NCBI RefSeq assembly: GCF_007483665.1
Contig: NZ_VIQO01000013.1
Span: forward strand, 186,001 to 250,000
Length of the DNA stretch: 64,000 nucleotides
Reading direction: 5' to 3'
Source of the DNA: Catellatospora sichuanensis
Lineage (GTDB): Bacteria > Actinomycetota > Actinomycetes > Mycobacteriales > Micromonosporaceae
The translations under genes were made by a program, and so were the position numbers. The notes under the pieces are model-generated. The model worked only from the letters and a program-made list of their open reading frames with translations. It did no database searches and was not told the DNA's origin. Every line of letters starts with the position of its first letter. Position 1 is the stretch's first letter. Shown piece by piece: positions 41,459 to 52,320 of this stretch.

Positions 41459-42115
41459 ATGACCCTTGTCGAACTCCCGAAGTCCGCAGCGTCCCCCATA
41501 CCCCCCTCGCGCCGGCGCGGCCTGCGCTGGCTGGTGGCGACTGCGGTGGCGCTCGTGCTCCTCGCGGGCGTCGCCTTCGGCCTGGCCGAGTACTACTACA
41601 CCACGGTGCCCATCCCGCGGGACACGTCGGGCACCCAGCGGGTGCGAGCGGAGAACCTGCGCCCGGGCGTCGCGAACACCATCGTGGCCGCCGTCGACCC
41701 GGACTTCTACCAGCCGTCGAGCGAGATCGTCTGGCCCTCCTCGGAGATCACCAAGCGGTACGCGGTGCTCGCGATGGACGCGCCCTGGGACGAGCTGGAC
41801 AGCTGGCGGGTGCGCGTCGCCGCGCACAAGCTGGAGGGCTGGTTCACGAAGAACCAGCTGCTCGACTTCTACCTCAGCACCGCGCACTACGGCGAGGGCG
41901 TGATCGGACTCGGGCAGGCCGCGTCGCTGTACCTCGGCAAGGACACGCGGGACCTCAGCATCGCCGAGGGAGCGCTGCTCGCGGCGCACCTGGACGCGGT
42001 CCCGGGCGACCTGCAGGCCGCTTGGAACCGGGTGCTCGACACCATGGTCGAACGCGGCTGGCTGAGCACCACCGAGCGCACCGGTCTGGTGTTCCCGAGA
42101 ACGATCCAGCGGTGA
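41459..42115 (+). CDS. GT51-like membrane protein lacking the catalytic Glu (paralogue 2)
   Basis: 218 residues, homologous to the preceding gene. One membrane helix (LVATAVALVLLAGVAFGLAE), then AAVDPDFYQPSSE in place of the E-D-x-x-F motif, SEITKRYAVLA, AAHKLEGWFTKNQLLDFYLS, YGEGVIGLGQAASLYLGK and LSIAEGALLAAHLDAV. The catalytic Glu is again Val and the Q-Q/K of motif 2 is changed. It has its own leaderless-type promoter, so it is not simply a read-through duplicate. The retention of two copies with the same change suggests a conserved non-enzymatic role. Confidence 0.75.
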   Translation: MTLVELPKSAASPIPPSRRRGLRWLVATAVALVLLAGVAFGLAEYYYTTVPIPRDTSGTQRVRAENLRPGVANTIVAAVDPDFYQPSSEIVWPSSEITKRYAVLAMDAPWDELDSWRVRVAAHKLEGWFTKNQLLDFYLSTAHYGEGVIGLGQAASLYLGKDTRDLSIAEGALLAAHLDAVPGDLQAAWNRVLDTMVERGWLSTTERTGLVFPRTIQR

Positions 42116-42121
42116 ATTCGA

Positions 42122-42150
42122 GGCGGCTGCGGCCCCGTGCCGCAGCCGCC
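42122..42150. terminator. Hairpin between convergent genes
   Basis: GGCGGCTGCGG (42122-42132) pairs perfectly with CCGCAGCCGCC (42140-42150) around a 7-nt loop, between the rightward GT51-like gene and leftward purL. No T run follows. Confidence 0.7.
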
Positions 42151-42221
42151 GCCGAAACGACACGGGTGCCGCCCCGCTGCGGACAGCGGAAACGGCACCC
42201 GGATCAGATGTGGTGCGTGGG

Positions 42222-44704
<2,483 letters not shown>

Positions 44705-44708
<4 letters not shown>

Positions 44709-45391
44709 GCTGCCGCCTTAGCGTCGGCCAGGTGCTTCAGCACCGACGAGAAGAATCCGAGACCGTCCAGCGACGGGCCGGTCAGCGCCTCGACCGCGTG
44801 CTCCGGGTGGGGCATGATGCCCAGCACGTTGCCGGCCTCGTTGCGGATCGCCGCGATGTCGCGGGTCGATCCGTTCGGGTTGCCGCGGACGTAGCGCGCG
44901 ACGATCTGGCCGTTGGCCTCGAGCTCGTCCAGGGTGCGCCGGTCGGCGACGTAGCAGCCCTCACCGTTCTTCACCGGGACCAGGATCTCCTGCCCCTCGG
45001 TGAAGTGGTTCGTCCACGCCGTCGAGGAGTTCTCCATCCGCAGCCACTGGTCGCGGTTGCGGAAGTGCAGGTGCTGGTTGCGGGTCAGCGCACCGGGCAG
45101 CAGGTGGGCCTCGCAGAGGATCTGGAAGCCGTTGCAGATGCCCATGACCGGCATGCCCCCGCGGGCGGCGTCGGCGATCGTCTCCATCACCGGCGCGAAC
45201 CGGGCGATCGCGCCGCAGCGCAGGTAGTCACCGTAGGAGAAGCCGCCCGGGAGCACCACGGCGTCGACGCCGTGCAGGTCCGGGTCGGCGTGCCAGAGCC
45301 GTACGACCTCGGCTCCGGAGATGCGCGCGGCACGGGCCGCGTCCCCGTCGTCCAGCGAACCGGGGAAGGTCACCACACCGATCTTGCTCAT
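44705..45391 (-). CDS. purQ: FGAM synthase glutaminase subunit
   Basis: 228 residues, class I glutamine amidotransferase. The nucleophile Cys is in [20 protein letters not shown]; the His-Glu dyad is in MPHPEHAVE. The oxyanion-side sequence [18 protein letters not shown] is also typical. It hydrolyses glutamine and channels ammonia to PurL. It overlaps both purS (ATGA at 45388-45391) and purL (44705-44708), so the three subunits are translationally coupled. Confidence 0.97.
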
Positions 45392-45630
45392 GCTGCTTCG
45401 ACTACCCGGATCTCGTAGTCCTCGATGACCGGGTTGGCGAGGAGCTTGTCCGCGATCTCGCGAGCCCTCTCCAGGTCGGCATCTCCAGCGAAATCGATCT
45501 CGACACGACGACCGATACGCACTGAGGCGACGTCATTGACGCCCAGGCGGGGCAGCGCGTTCGCGACGGCCTGCCCCTGCGGGTCGAGGATCTCGGGCTT
45601 AAGCATGACGTCAACCACGACGCGAGCCAC
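45388..45630 (-). CDS. purS: FGAM synthase subunit PurS
   Basis: 80 residues with the fold-typical pattern [20 protein letters not shown], then [11 protein letters not shown] and [13 protein letters not shown]. PurS is the small structural subunit that holds PurQ and PurL together. It is the first gene of the purSQL operon; I saw no purine riboswitch-like sequence upstream. Confidence 0.96.
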   Translation of the reverse strand: MARVVVDVMLKPEILDPQGQAVANALPRLGVNDVASVRIGRRVEIDFAGDADLERAREIADKLLANPVIEDYEIRVVEAA

Positions 45631-45749
45631 GGGGAAACTCCTGACTTTTTTCTATGTCTGCCTGTCCGCCACGGGCACCACCAGATTACCGGTCGGCCAA
45701 CTCGCCCCTTATTCTGGGGAGCGCCAAAACTCCCAGGAGTTGACTGCTT

Positions 45750-46352
45750 TCACAGAGCTGAGAGCAAGGTCACGACCGCGAGGACGGCGCACACCCCGGC
45801 TCCGACGTAACGGATGACTGCCAGTCTCACCCGTTTCAACAGCCATCGACCGAGGAGCACCGCGAGTCCGGAAACCGTCGCCAGACCGAGCCAGCCGCCC
45901 AGAAAAGTCGGCAGCATCGGCCGTCCACTGGCCACCAGACCCGCCAACAGCAGTTGTGACAGATCGCCCCATTCGGCCGTGAACAGCACCGCGAAACTGG
46001 CCGCCGCCGCCCGCCAGCCCTGCTTGGGCTCGACGGCCTTGGCCTCGAACTCGGCCTCCTGCTCCTTCTCCTGCGCGTCCGCCTTCCTTGCGCCCCGGGC
46101 CAGGACGAACGCCCCCACCGCGAACAGCAGCGCGGCCACCAGCTGCACCGGCCGGGTCGGCAGCTTGGTCAGCAGCGCGCCGAAGGCGACAGCGATCACA
46201 CACTGCACGCCGAACGCCGCGACCACGCCGAGCCAGGTGGGCAGCGGGCGGTAGCGGGTGCTGAGCACGAGCGTCGCCACGAACGTCTTGTCCGGCAGCT
46301 CGACCGGAACGATCGCGATATAGGCGACCAACAGTGCGGTGAGGAACTCCAC
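45750..46352 (-). CDS. GDT1/UPF0016 (TMEM165-like) divalent cation transporter
   Basis: 200 residues with six hydrophobic segments in two repeats. The family exports Mn2+ (or Ca2+) using two E-x-G-D-(K/R)-(T/S) motifs. The first copy here reads ELPDKTF (Pro in the Gly position) and the second EWGDLSQ (Leu in the Lys position). Between the repeats lies a charged, soluble-looking loop (ADAQEKEQEAEFEAKAVEP). The GTG at 46352 has GGGAGG 9 nt upstream. It lies between purS and the family A palindrome. The variant motifs leave metal specificity uncertain. Confidence 0.85.
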   Translation of the reverse strand: MEFLTALLVAYIAIVPVELPDKTFVATLVLSTRYRPLPTWLGVVAAFGVQCVIAVAFGALLTKLPTRPVQLVAALLFAVGAFVLARGARKADAQEKEQEAEFEAKAVEPKQGWRAAAASFAVLFTAEWGDLSQLLLAGLVASGRPMLPTFLGGWLGLATVSGLAVLLGRWLLKRVRLAVIRYVGAGVCAVLAVVTLLSAL

Positions 46353-46558
46353 GTGCCGATCCTCCCAGCTCAGGCATGCCTGCGGGCCCGGACCGGCCCG
46401 CAGTCCGCACCCGCCCGGCCGGCCCGCTGGCCGGCGGACCGTCCGCCGTGGCCGCGCCCTGACTCGCGGCGACGCCGCTCCGTGGCACGTCACTCCCCGC
46501 GGACGGAATGTCGTCCCGCCGCGGACTCGTCTCCACACAGCTCGACGGCACCAGCCAG

Positions 46559-46610
46559 TTAGGAAGGGCACCTTCTACAACGCGGAGCGTTAAGAAGGTG
46601 CCCTTCCTTT
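46559..46610. repeat. Intergenic palindrome, family A copy 2
   Basis: The left arm AGGAAGGGCACCTTCTACAA starts at 46561 and the right arm 46587-46608 is its near-complement. It shares the GGGCACCTTCTACAACGC core with the copy at 5535-5583. It follows the purB stop by 8 bp and precedes the start of the leftward transporter gene. Confidence 0.85.
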
Positions 46611-46617
46611 GCTCGGG

Positions 46618-48060
46618 TCAGAGGATGGCGGCGGGGGTGTAGGCGGCTGCGGTGGGGTGGTGGGCGGCGATCTTCTCGACCTGGGCGACGATCGCGGCGA
46701 CCTGGGCCGAGGCCGCGCCGACGAAGGCGGAACGGTCGGTGACCAGGGCGTCGATCTCGGCGCGGGACAGGCCGAGGCGGGTGTCGGCGGCCAGGCGGTC
46801 GAACAGGTCGTTGTCGGCCTGGCCGCGCTCGCGCATGGCCAGCGCCACGCCGACCGCGTGCTCCTTGATCGCCTCGTGTGCGGTCTCCCGGCCGACGCCC
46901 TTCTTCACCGCGCCGACCAGCACCTTCGTGGTGGCCAGGAAGGGCAGGTAGCGGTCCAGCTCGCGGTTGATGACCGCCGGGTACGCGCCGAACTCGTCGA
47001 GCACCGTGAGGAAGGTCTGGAACAGGCCGTCCAGGGCGAAGAAGGCGTCCGGCAGCGCCACCCGGCGCACCACCGAGCAGGACACGTCGCCCTCGTTCCA
47101 CTGGTCGCCGGCCAGCTCGCCGGCCATGCTCGCGTACCCGCGGACGATCACGGCCAGGCCGTTGACCCGCTCGCTGGAGCGCGTGTTCATCTTGTGCGGC
47201 ATCGCCGACGAGCCGACCTGGCCGGGCTTGAAGCCCTCGGTGGCCAGCTCCTGGCCCACCATCAGCCGGATCGTGGTGGCCAGGCTCGACGGCGCGGACG
47301 CGGCCTGGGCCAGCGCGGTGAGCACGTCGAAGTCGAGCGAGCGCGGGTACACCTGGCCGACGCTGTCGAGCACCCGCTGGAAGCCGAGGTGACCGGCGAC
47401 CCGGCGCTCCAGCTCGGCGACCTTCGCGGCGTCGCCGTCGAACAGGTCGAGCTGGTCGGCCGACGTGCCGACCGGGCCCTTGATGCCGCGCAGGGGGTAA
47501 CGGGCGATCAGCTCGTCGAGGCGCTCGTACGCGATGAGCATCTCCTGCGCGGCGCTCGCGAACCGCTTGCCCAGCGTGGTCGCCTGGGCGGGCACGTTGT
47601 GCGAGCGCCCGGCCATGATCAGGTTGTCGTACTCGGCGGCGCGGGCGGCCATCCGGGTCAGCGCGGCGACGATCCGGTCCCGGATCAGCAGCAGCGAGTC
47701 GTGGATCTGCAGCTGCTCGACGTTCTCGGTGAGGTCGCGCGACGTCATGCCCTTGTGGATCTGCTCGTGCCCGGCCAGCGCGCTGAACTCCTCGATGCGC
47801 GCCTTCACGTCATGACGGGTCACCCGCTCGCGCTCGGCGATCGAGTCCAGGTCGACGGTGTCCAGCACCCGCTCGTACGCCTCGATGACGCCGTCCGGGA
47901 GCGCGATGCCCAGATCGCGCTGCGCGCGGAGCACGGCGAGCCAGAGTCGCCGCTCGGCGCGGACCTTCTCCTCGGGTGACCACAGCGTCACCAGTTCGGC
48001 GGAGGCATACCTGGTGGCCAGGACATTCGGAACGTGCGGGCGCTTTGTCACGTGCCTCAT
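46618..48060 (-). CDS. purB: Adenylosuccinate lyase
   Basis: 480 residues from ATG 48060 (GTG 48051 possible). It splits SAICAR to AICAR and adenylosuccinate to AMP in purine synthesis. The superfamily signature is [20 protein letters not shown]. Further conserved segments are [17 protein letters not shown] and [20 protein letters not shown]. The start region is divergent from the vapBC promoter. It is not linked to the other pur genes by co-transcription. Confidence 0.96.
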   Translation of the reverse strand: MRHVTKRPHVPNVLATRYASAELVTLWSPEEKVRAERRLWLAVLRAQRDLGIALPDGVIEAYERVLDTVDLDSIAERERVTRHDVKARIEEFSALAGHEQIHKGMTSRDLTENVEQLQIHDSLLLIRDRIVAALTRMAARAAEYDNLIMAGRSHNVPAQATTLGKRFASAAQEMLIAYERLDELIARYPLRGIKGPVGTSADQLDLFDGDAAKVAELERRVAGHLGFQRVLDSVGQVYPRSLDFDVLTALAQAASAPSSLATTIRLMVGQELATEGFKPGQVGSSAMPHKMNTRSSERVNGLAVIVRGYASMAGELAGDQWNEGDVSCSVVRRVALPDAFFALDGLFQTFLTVLDEFGAYPAVINRELDRYLPFLATTKVLVGAVKKGVGRETAHEAIKEHAVGVALAMRERGQADNDLFDRLAADTRLGLSRAEIDALVTDRSAFVGAASAQVAAIVAQVEKIAAHHPTAAAYTPAAIL

Positions 48061-48101
48061 TCTCGCACGCACCGATCGACGACCCTGGCGAGGCCGTGCG
48101 G

Positions 48102-48139
48102 CCGCGTATATACTCGGAAGCCAAAGCATATATACGCGG
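48102..48139. promoter_or_regulatory. VapB-type operator (11-bp inverted repeat)
   Basis: CCGCGTATATA (48102-48112) and TATATACGCGG (48129-48139) are perfect complements separated by 16 bp, 15 bp upstream of the antitoxin ATG. The placement and symmetry fit autoregulation by a toxin-antitoxin complex, and the A/T cores may also contain the -10 region. Confidence 0.75.
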
Positions 48140-48154
48140 GGTGAGGGGGAGTCG

Positions 48155-48370
48155 ATGGCGAAGATGCTGATCGACATCGACGAGGAGCTGCTCGCCGATG
48201 CCGCCGAGGTCTTCGGCACGAAGACCAAGAAGGACACGGTGAACACCGCGCTGCGCGAGAGCGCCGCCCAACGCCGTCGAGCCGAGGCTTTCGACGAGTT
48301 GAGCGCACTGGCAGATACCGGATACTTCGACGAGCTTCTGGACAAGAAGAATTACCGTCCGAAGCCGTGA
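48155..48370 (+). CDS. vapB: VapB-family antitoxin
   Basis: 71 residues from ATG 48155, preceded by GAGGGGGAG. The N-terminal ribbon-helix-helix ([32 protein letters not shown]) binds DNA as a dimer, and the C-terminal tail ([20 protein letters not shown]) inserts into the toxin active site. It overlaps the toxin start by 4 nt, as is usual in type II modules. Confidence 0.92.
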   Translation: MAKMLIDIDEELLADAAEVFGTKTKKDTVNTALRESAAQRRRAEAFDELSALADTGYFDELLDKKNYRPKP

Positions 48371-48789
48371 CACCGACCTTCCTCATCGACACCAGCGCGC
48401 TGGTGCGTCTGCACCGCGGTCCGGCTCTGCGGGACGTCTGGCGTGACAAGGTCGATGCGGGTCTGGTCGGCATCTGCCCGATCACCGAACTGGAGCTGCT
48501 GTTCTCTGCCCGGTCCATGGCCGACCGAGTCAAGATCGTTAGACTGCTGACGGGCTCCTATATCGCCACCTTCATGCCCGACGGGGTCTACCAGCGCGCC
48601 GCCGAGGTGCAGGACCTGCTGACGCGCAGGGGCCAACATCGCAGCGCCGGGCCGATCGATCTGCTGGTGGCGGCGGCTGCGGAGCTGAACGGGCTGACGG
48701 TGCTGCACTACGACGGGGACTTCGACGTGATCAGGCGAGCCACCGGGCAGCCCGCCCAGTGGCTCGCTCCGCCCGGCACCATCCGCTAA
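48367..48789 (+). CDS. vapC: VapC-family PIN-domain toxin
   Basis: 140 residues from GTG 48367. The PIN-domain acids are present: Asp8 (FLIDTSAL), Glu41 (PITELELL), Asp98 ([11 protein letters not shown]) and Asp116/118 (HYDGDFDVI). PIN toxins cut RNA, often tRNA or rRNA, using Mg/Mn. The module is intact, so it is probably functional. Its 3' end overlaps the end of the next, leftward gene by 4 nt. Confidence 0.93.
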   Translation: MTPTFLIDTSALVRLHRGPALRDVWRDKVDAGLVGICPITELELLFSARSMADRVKIVRLLTGSYIATFMPDGVYQRAAEVQDLLTRRGQHRSAGPIDLLVAAAAELNGLTVLHYDGDFDVIRRATGQPAQWLAPPGTIR

Positions 48790-49517
48790 ACGATGACCTT
48801 CGCGGCGACGGCCTGCGCGATGGCCTGGAGCTGCGCCACCGTCAGCGGAGGTTCCGCCTGCACCGCGGTGGCGACGGGGCGGCCGTAGATGTTGCTCGCG
48901 TGGACACTGAATGTCCGACCGTCCGCGAGCCGCACCGACACCGTTGTCACCACCTGCTGCAGCTCACCCTCGACGTTCCGGCGATCGGTCTCGACGGGTC
49001 CCCCGGACGGGCCGTACCCGACCGGAGACACCTGCAGATACAGGTTGCCCACGCGCTGCCCGATCGACACGTCGCCGCCACCGGAGAAGAGCAGCTGCGT
49101 GACGTCCGTGATTTCACCCTTGGGTTTGAACCGCACGACCGGCTCGCCGCCCCACACCCAGACCAGATTCGGGGCGACCGCCAGCACTGCCTTGTCGAAC
49201 TCTTCAGCGAGCCGATCCGCGGTGGCCGCGGCCTCCTCCGGCGTGCTGTAGACCAGCCGGAACCCGTTCACCGGCGAGGGCTCAGCGGTTCCGGGCGCGC
49301 CGGTGACGGGCACCGCCACCGGCGTCGACGGGTCCACCTGCCAGGCTCCCGAGCCCAGCGCCACGACACCCGCCGCCAGCAGGGCGAGGGCACCCGTGGT
49401 CACTCCCGCCAGCCGGCGCGCTGCCGTCCCGCGCCGCTCCCGGCGGATGATCCGGTCGACGTCGACGCCAGGTGCGGGAACCTCACCGATGACGTCGTCG
49501 AACAGCTGCTGTGTCAT
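48786..49517 (-). CDS. Membrane protein partner of a SigE-family sigma factor (anti-sigma-like)
   Basis: 243 residues from ATG 49517, with GGGGGG upstream, overlapping the sigma-factor stop by 4 nt. A short cytoplasmic head (about 40 residues, with VDVDRIIRRERRGTAARR) leads to one membrane helix (GVTTGALALLAAGVVALGSG) and an outside domain of about 180 residues. No zinc HxxxCxxC motif is visible, so it is not a classical ZAS-type anti-sigma factor. Coupled translation with the sigma gene and the topology suggest a regulatory partner. Confidence 0.75.
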   Translation of the reverse strand: MTQQLFDDVIGEVPAPGVDVDRIIRRERRGTAARRLAGVTTGALALLAAGVVALGSGAWQVDPSTPVAVPVTGAPGTAEPSPVNGFRLVYSTPEEAAATADRLAEEFDKAVLAVAPNLVWVWGGEPVVRFKPKGEITDVTQLLFSGGGDVSIGQRVGNLYLQVSPVGYGPSGGPVETDRRNVEGELQQVVTTVSVRLADGRTFSVHASNIYGRPVATAVQAEPPLTVAQLQAIAQAVAAKVIV

Positions 49518-50011
49518 GACAAACCCCCCATCGGGACGACCTGGCGCCGCAGCGTCTCCAGGCCTCGTGCGGACTGGCTCTTCACGGTGCCGGCCGAGAT
49601 GCCCAGCACCTCGGCGGTCTCCTCGACCGAGTAGTCGAGGTAGTAACGCAGCACGACCACCGCGCGCTGCCGCGGCCCGAGCGAGCCCAGCAGGGCGTTC
49701 AGGCCGTCGCGGTCCAGGAAGCCGTGCGGCTCGTGCATCGCCCGCTCCGGCAGCTCGGCCGTGGCCCGCTCCCGCCGCCACGGGCGGGCGGTCTCGTCGA
49801 GCCAGGCACGGGCCAGCACCCGCTGGGCGTACGCGTCGGGATTGTCGGCGGCGCGGACCTTGCGCCAGTGCCGGTAGAGCTTGCCGACGGTGACCGACAC
49901 CACGTCGTCGGCCGCATGCCAGTCCCTGCTGAGCAGGTAGGCGGTGCGCCGCCAGCGGTCCATCCGCTCCGCGACGAACACCCGGAAACATTCCTCTTCG
50001 GACTTCGTCAT
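49514..50011 (-). CDS. ECF RNA polymerase sigma factor, SigE family
   Basis: 165 residues. Region 2 is in FVAERMDRWRRTAYLLSRDW and DDVVSVTVGKLYRHWRKVRA; region 4 is LGPRQRAVVVLRYYLDYSVE followed by ETAEVLGISAGTVKSQSARG, a clear helix-turn-helix. The length and the DNPDAYAQRVLARAWLDE segment are characteristic of the actinobacterial SigE-family. It is the first gene of a two-gene unit with a membrane partner. Confidence 0.92.
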   Translation of the reverse strand: MTKSEEECFRVFVAERMDRWRRTAYLLSRDWHAADDVVSVTVGKLYRHWRKVRAADNPDAYAQRVLARAWLDETARPWRRERATAELPERAMHEPHGFLDRDGLNALLGSLGPRQRAVVVLRYYLDYSVEETAEVLGISAGTVKSQSARGLETLRRQVVPMGGLS

Positions 50012-50138
50012 CCCTCACCTCCACCCGCCCGACCGGCCTTCCGCGGCGTGGGGTTGCACGTCCGGCGGTTTCCGGCAGAACTGCGCACCCACCCGGCGCC
50101 GGACCCGCAGGTTCCCCGAAGCCGCTCGTCGACCACGG

Positions 50139-50552
50139 TCACGGGCGCAGCCGGGGCGGGATCTGGCCGGCCACCTTCGCCTGGAAGTCGGGGCAGGTGG
50201 TGAAGTCCTCGGCGGGGCACTCCAGGGCGTGCTCGACGATCGCCAGCGAGGCCTGCACCGCCACGACGCGCTCGCGGAGCTCGGCATGGTGCTGCCGGTA
50301 GAGCGCCAGCCGCCGGTCCCGGTCGGCGTCCTCGCCGAGCAGCTCCCGGATCTGGTCCAGGCTCAGCCCGGCCTTCTTGCCGAGCAGGATCAGCGCCACG
50401 CGCGCCACGTCGGACGGGCCGTAGACCCGGTGACCGGCCCCGGTCCGGCCCGGTGTCAGCACCCCCATCTGCTCCCAGTGCCGCAGCACGTGCGTGCCCA
50501 GCCCGTAGGCCGCGGCGACGTCGCCGATCTCCATCCGCTCGCTTGACTTCAT
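50139..50552 (-). CDS. MerR-family transcriptional regulator
   Basis: 137 residues. The winged helix is MEIGDVAAAYGLGTHVLRHW then GAGHRVYGPSDVARVALI, followed by a coiled-coil dimerisation helix and CPAEDFTTCPDFQAK, with two Cys (about 117 and 125) that could sense a metal or thiol. I take ATG 50552, but ATG 50534, at the start of the domain, is possible. It is divergent from an aldo-keto reductase, which is the probable target. Confidence 0.85.
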   Translation of the reverse strand: MKSSERMEIGDVAAAYGLGTHVLRHWEQMGVLTPGRTGAGHRVYGPSDVARVALILLGKKAGLSLDQIRELLGEDADRDRRLALYRQHHAELRERVVAVQASLAIVEHALECPAEDFTTCPDFQAKVAGQIPPRLRP

Positions 50553-50563
50553 GTCGACATGAA
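50548..50563. promoter_or_regulatory. Perfect 16-bp palindrome over the merR start (TTCATGTCGACATGAA)
   Basis: A perfect dyad that covers the assumed ATG of the MerR gene and lies 46 bp upstream of the aldo-keto reductase start. It is a good candidate operator for the MerR protein. A consensus TTGACA reads leftward at 50588-50583. Confidence 0.6.
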
Positions 50564-50609
50564 CCTGCACGCTCGCCACCGGTGTCAAGTCACCTGACGA
50601 AGGAGAGTC

Positions 50610-51596
50610 ATGACCGAGTACGCGAGCAGGCAGCTCGGCCGCGGCGGGCCCGCGGTGTCGCCTGTCGGGCTGGGCTGCATGGGGCTGAACGGGGGCTACG
50701 GCGCGGTCGACCGCCGGCAGGCGGCGTCCGTCCTGCATCAGGCCCTGGACCTGGGCGTCGACATGTTCGACACGGCGGACGCCTACGCCGAGGGCGGCAA
50801 CGAGGAACTGGTCGGCGAGGTCGTCCGGCAGCGTCGCGACGAGGTGGTGCTGGCCACGAAGTTCGGCATGCGCGGGCGGCTCGGCACCCCCGGAGCGGCC
50901 GTGGACACGTCACCCGCCTGGGTGGCCGAGGCCTGCGAGGCGTCGCTGCGGCGGCTCGGCGTCGACACGATCGATCTCTACTACGTGCACCGGCGCGATC
51001 CGCGGGTGCCCGTCGAGGAGACCGTCGGCGCGATGGCGAAGCTGGTGGTGGCGGGCAAGGTGCGCTGGATCGGCCTGTGCGAGGTGAGCCCCGAGACGCT
51101 GCGCGCGGCGCACGCGGTGCACCCCGTCGCGGCGGTGCAGGTCGAATATTCGCTGTTCACCCGGGAGGTGGCGGAGGGCGGGCTGCTGGCGACGTGCCGG
51201 GAGCTCGGGATCGGACTGGTCGCGTACTCACCGGTCGGGCGCGGCCTGCTGGCGGGTCTGCCCGGGCTGGCCGAGCAGGACCAGAGGCGGATGCTCCCCA
51301 GGTTCAGCCCGCTGCACCTGCCGCACAACCAGGCGCTGGCCGCCGCCGTCGCCGCCGTCGCCGCGGAACTCGGCTGCACGCCGGCTCAGGCCGCCCTGGC
51401 CTGGGTGCTGGGCGAGGGCGAGGACATCGTGGCGATCCCCGGCACGAGCGACCCCGGCCACCTCGCCGAGAACGCCGCCGCCCGCACGGTGCGGCTCACG
51501 TCGCAGCAGCGGGCCGGGCTGCGCGCGGCGGTGCCGGACGGCGCGGTCGCCGGGGAGCGCTACCCGGCCGCCGCCGCCGCACTGCTGGGCCGGTGA
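50610..51596 (+). CDS. Aldo/keto reductase
   Basis: 328 residues from ATG 50610, after GAAGGAG. The (alpha/beta)8 barrel with the catalytic tetrad: Asp in DMFDTADAYAEGGNEELVGE with Tyr, Lys in VLATKFGM, His in YYVHRRDPRVPVEETVGAMA. The NADPH-binding end is in IPGTSDPGHLAENAAA. It reduces aldehydes or ketones; the substrate is unknown. The gene is next to a MerR regulator and overlaps a methyltransferase, suggesting stress- or xenobiotic-linked expression. Confidence 0.9.
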   Translation: MTEYASRQLGRGGPAVSPVGLGCMGLNGGYGAVDRRQAASVLHQALDLGVDMFDTADAYAEGGNEELVGEVVRQRRDEVVLATKFGMRGRLGTPGAAVDTSPAWVAEACEASLRRLGVDTIDLYYVHRRDPRVPVEETVGAMAKLVVAGKVRWIGLCEVSPETLRAAHAVHPVAAVQVEYSLFTREVAEGGLLATCRELGIGLVAYSPVGRGLLAGLPGLAEQDQRRMLPRFSPLHLPHNQALAAAVAAVAAELGCTPAQAALAWVLGEGEDIVAIPGTSDPGHLAENAAARTVRLTSQQRAGLRAAVPDGAVAGERYPAAAAALLGR

Positions 51597-51601
51597 CCGC
51601 G

Positions 51602-52213
51602 ATGGACGGGCAGCATCACCCCGATCGGCGGCGCAGGTCCGAGCACCAGGGCGGACATGCCTTCGACCGCGACCGCAGCGAGTCCTATGACCGCCGCGCC
51701 GCGGCGCTGCTGCGGCCGTTCTACCGGCAGGTGGCGGCGGAGATCGCGGCGACGGCACCGGCGGGCGGCCATGTCGCCGACATCGGCACCGGACCCGGCC
51801 GCATGCTGCACGAACTGGCGCGGCGGCGCGGCGACCTGCGGCTCAGCGGAGTGGACAGTTCGCCGGACATGGTCGCGGTGGCCGCGACGGCGGCGGACCG
51901 GGCCGGGCTGGCACAGCGGATCAGCCTGCATACCGCCGACGTCGCCGCGCTGCCGTTTCCCGACGGCGGCCTCGACGTGGCCAGCTCCACGTTGAGCCAG
52001 CACGAGTGGCCCCGCCTGGAGGCGGCAGCCGTGGAACTGGCGCGGGTGCTGCGACCTGGCGGGCTGCTGCTGGTGTACGACTTCCGCTTCCTGCCGGTCC
52101 GGCCGGCGCTGGCCGCCTACGGCCGGGCTCCGTTCACGGTGCAGCGGTCACGGCTGCGGCTGCCCTGGCACCCGGCCGCCCTCTTCACCCGCCTCACGCT
52201 GCGCAGGCGCTGA
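51602..52213 (+). CDS. SAM-dependent class I methyltransferase
   Basis: 203 residues from ATG 51602; the GTG at 51593, which overlaps the reductase stop (GTGA), would add three residues and suggests coupling. Rossmann motifs: HVADIGTGPGRMLHELARRR (SAM-binding loop), LSGVDSSPDMVAVAA (acidic residue binding ribose), TADVAALPFPDGGLDV and ELARVLRPGGLLLVYDF. It belongs to the UbiE/Methyltransf_11 type; the acceptor is unknown. It ends at the terminator 52279-52307. Confidence 0.87.
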   Translation: MDGQHHPDRRRRSEHQGGHAFDRDRSESYDRRAAALLRPFYRQVAAEIAATAPAGGHVADIGTGPGRMLHELARRRGDLRLSGVDSSPDMVAVAATAADRAGLAQRISLHTADVAALPFPDGGLDVASSTLSQHEWPRLEAAAVELARVLRPGGLLLVYDFRFLPVRPALAAYGRAPFTVQRSRLRLPWHPAALFTRLTLRRR

Positions 52214-52278
52214 ACCGGTTCCCTGACGCGCGTTGCCCTCGAGCAGGTCTGCCGCTTGGCTGCGAGGACTGAGCAGAA

Positions 52279-52307
52279 CCCGCCCGTGCCACTGCGGCAC
52301 GGGCGGG
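52279..52307. terminator. Hairpin between convergent methyltransferase and thiolase
   Basis: CCCGCCCGTGCC (52279-52290) and GGCACGGGCGGG (52296-52307) are perfect complements with a 5-nt loop. It serves both convergent transcripts. Confidence 0.8.
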
Positions 52308-52320
52308 GTGGTCGCCGGGC

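Noticed and set aside
48786-50024. A single 412-codon leftward frame running through both the sigma-factor gene and its partner
   Set aside because: Its first 160 codons are the sigma gene read in the wrong frame; the two real proteins overlap by ATGA at 49514-49517.
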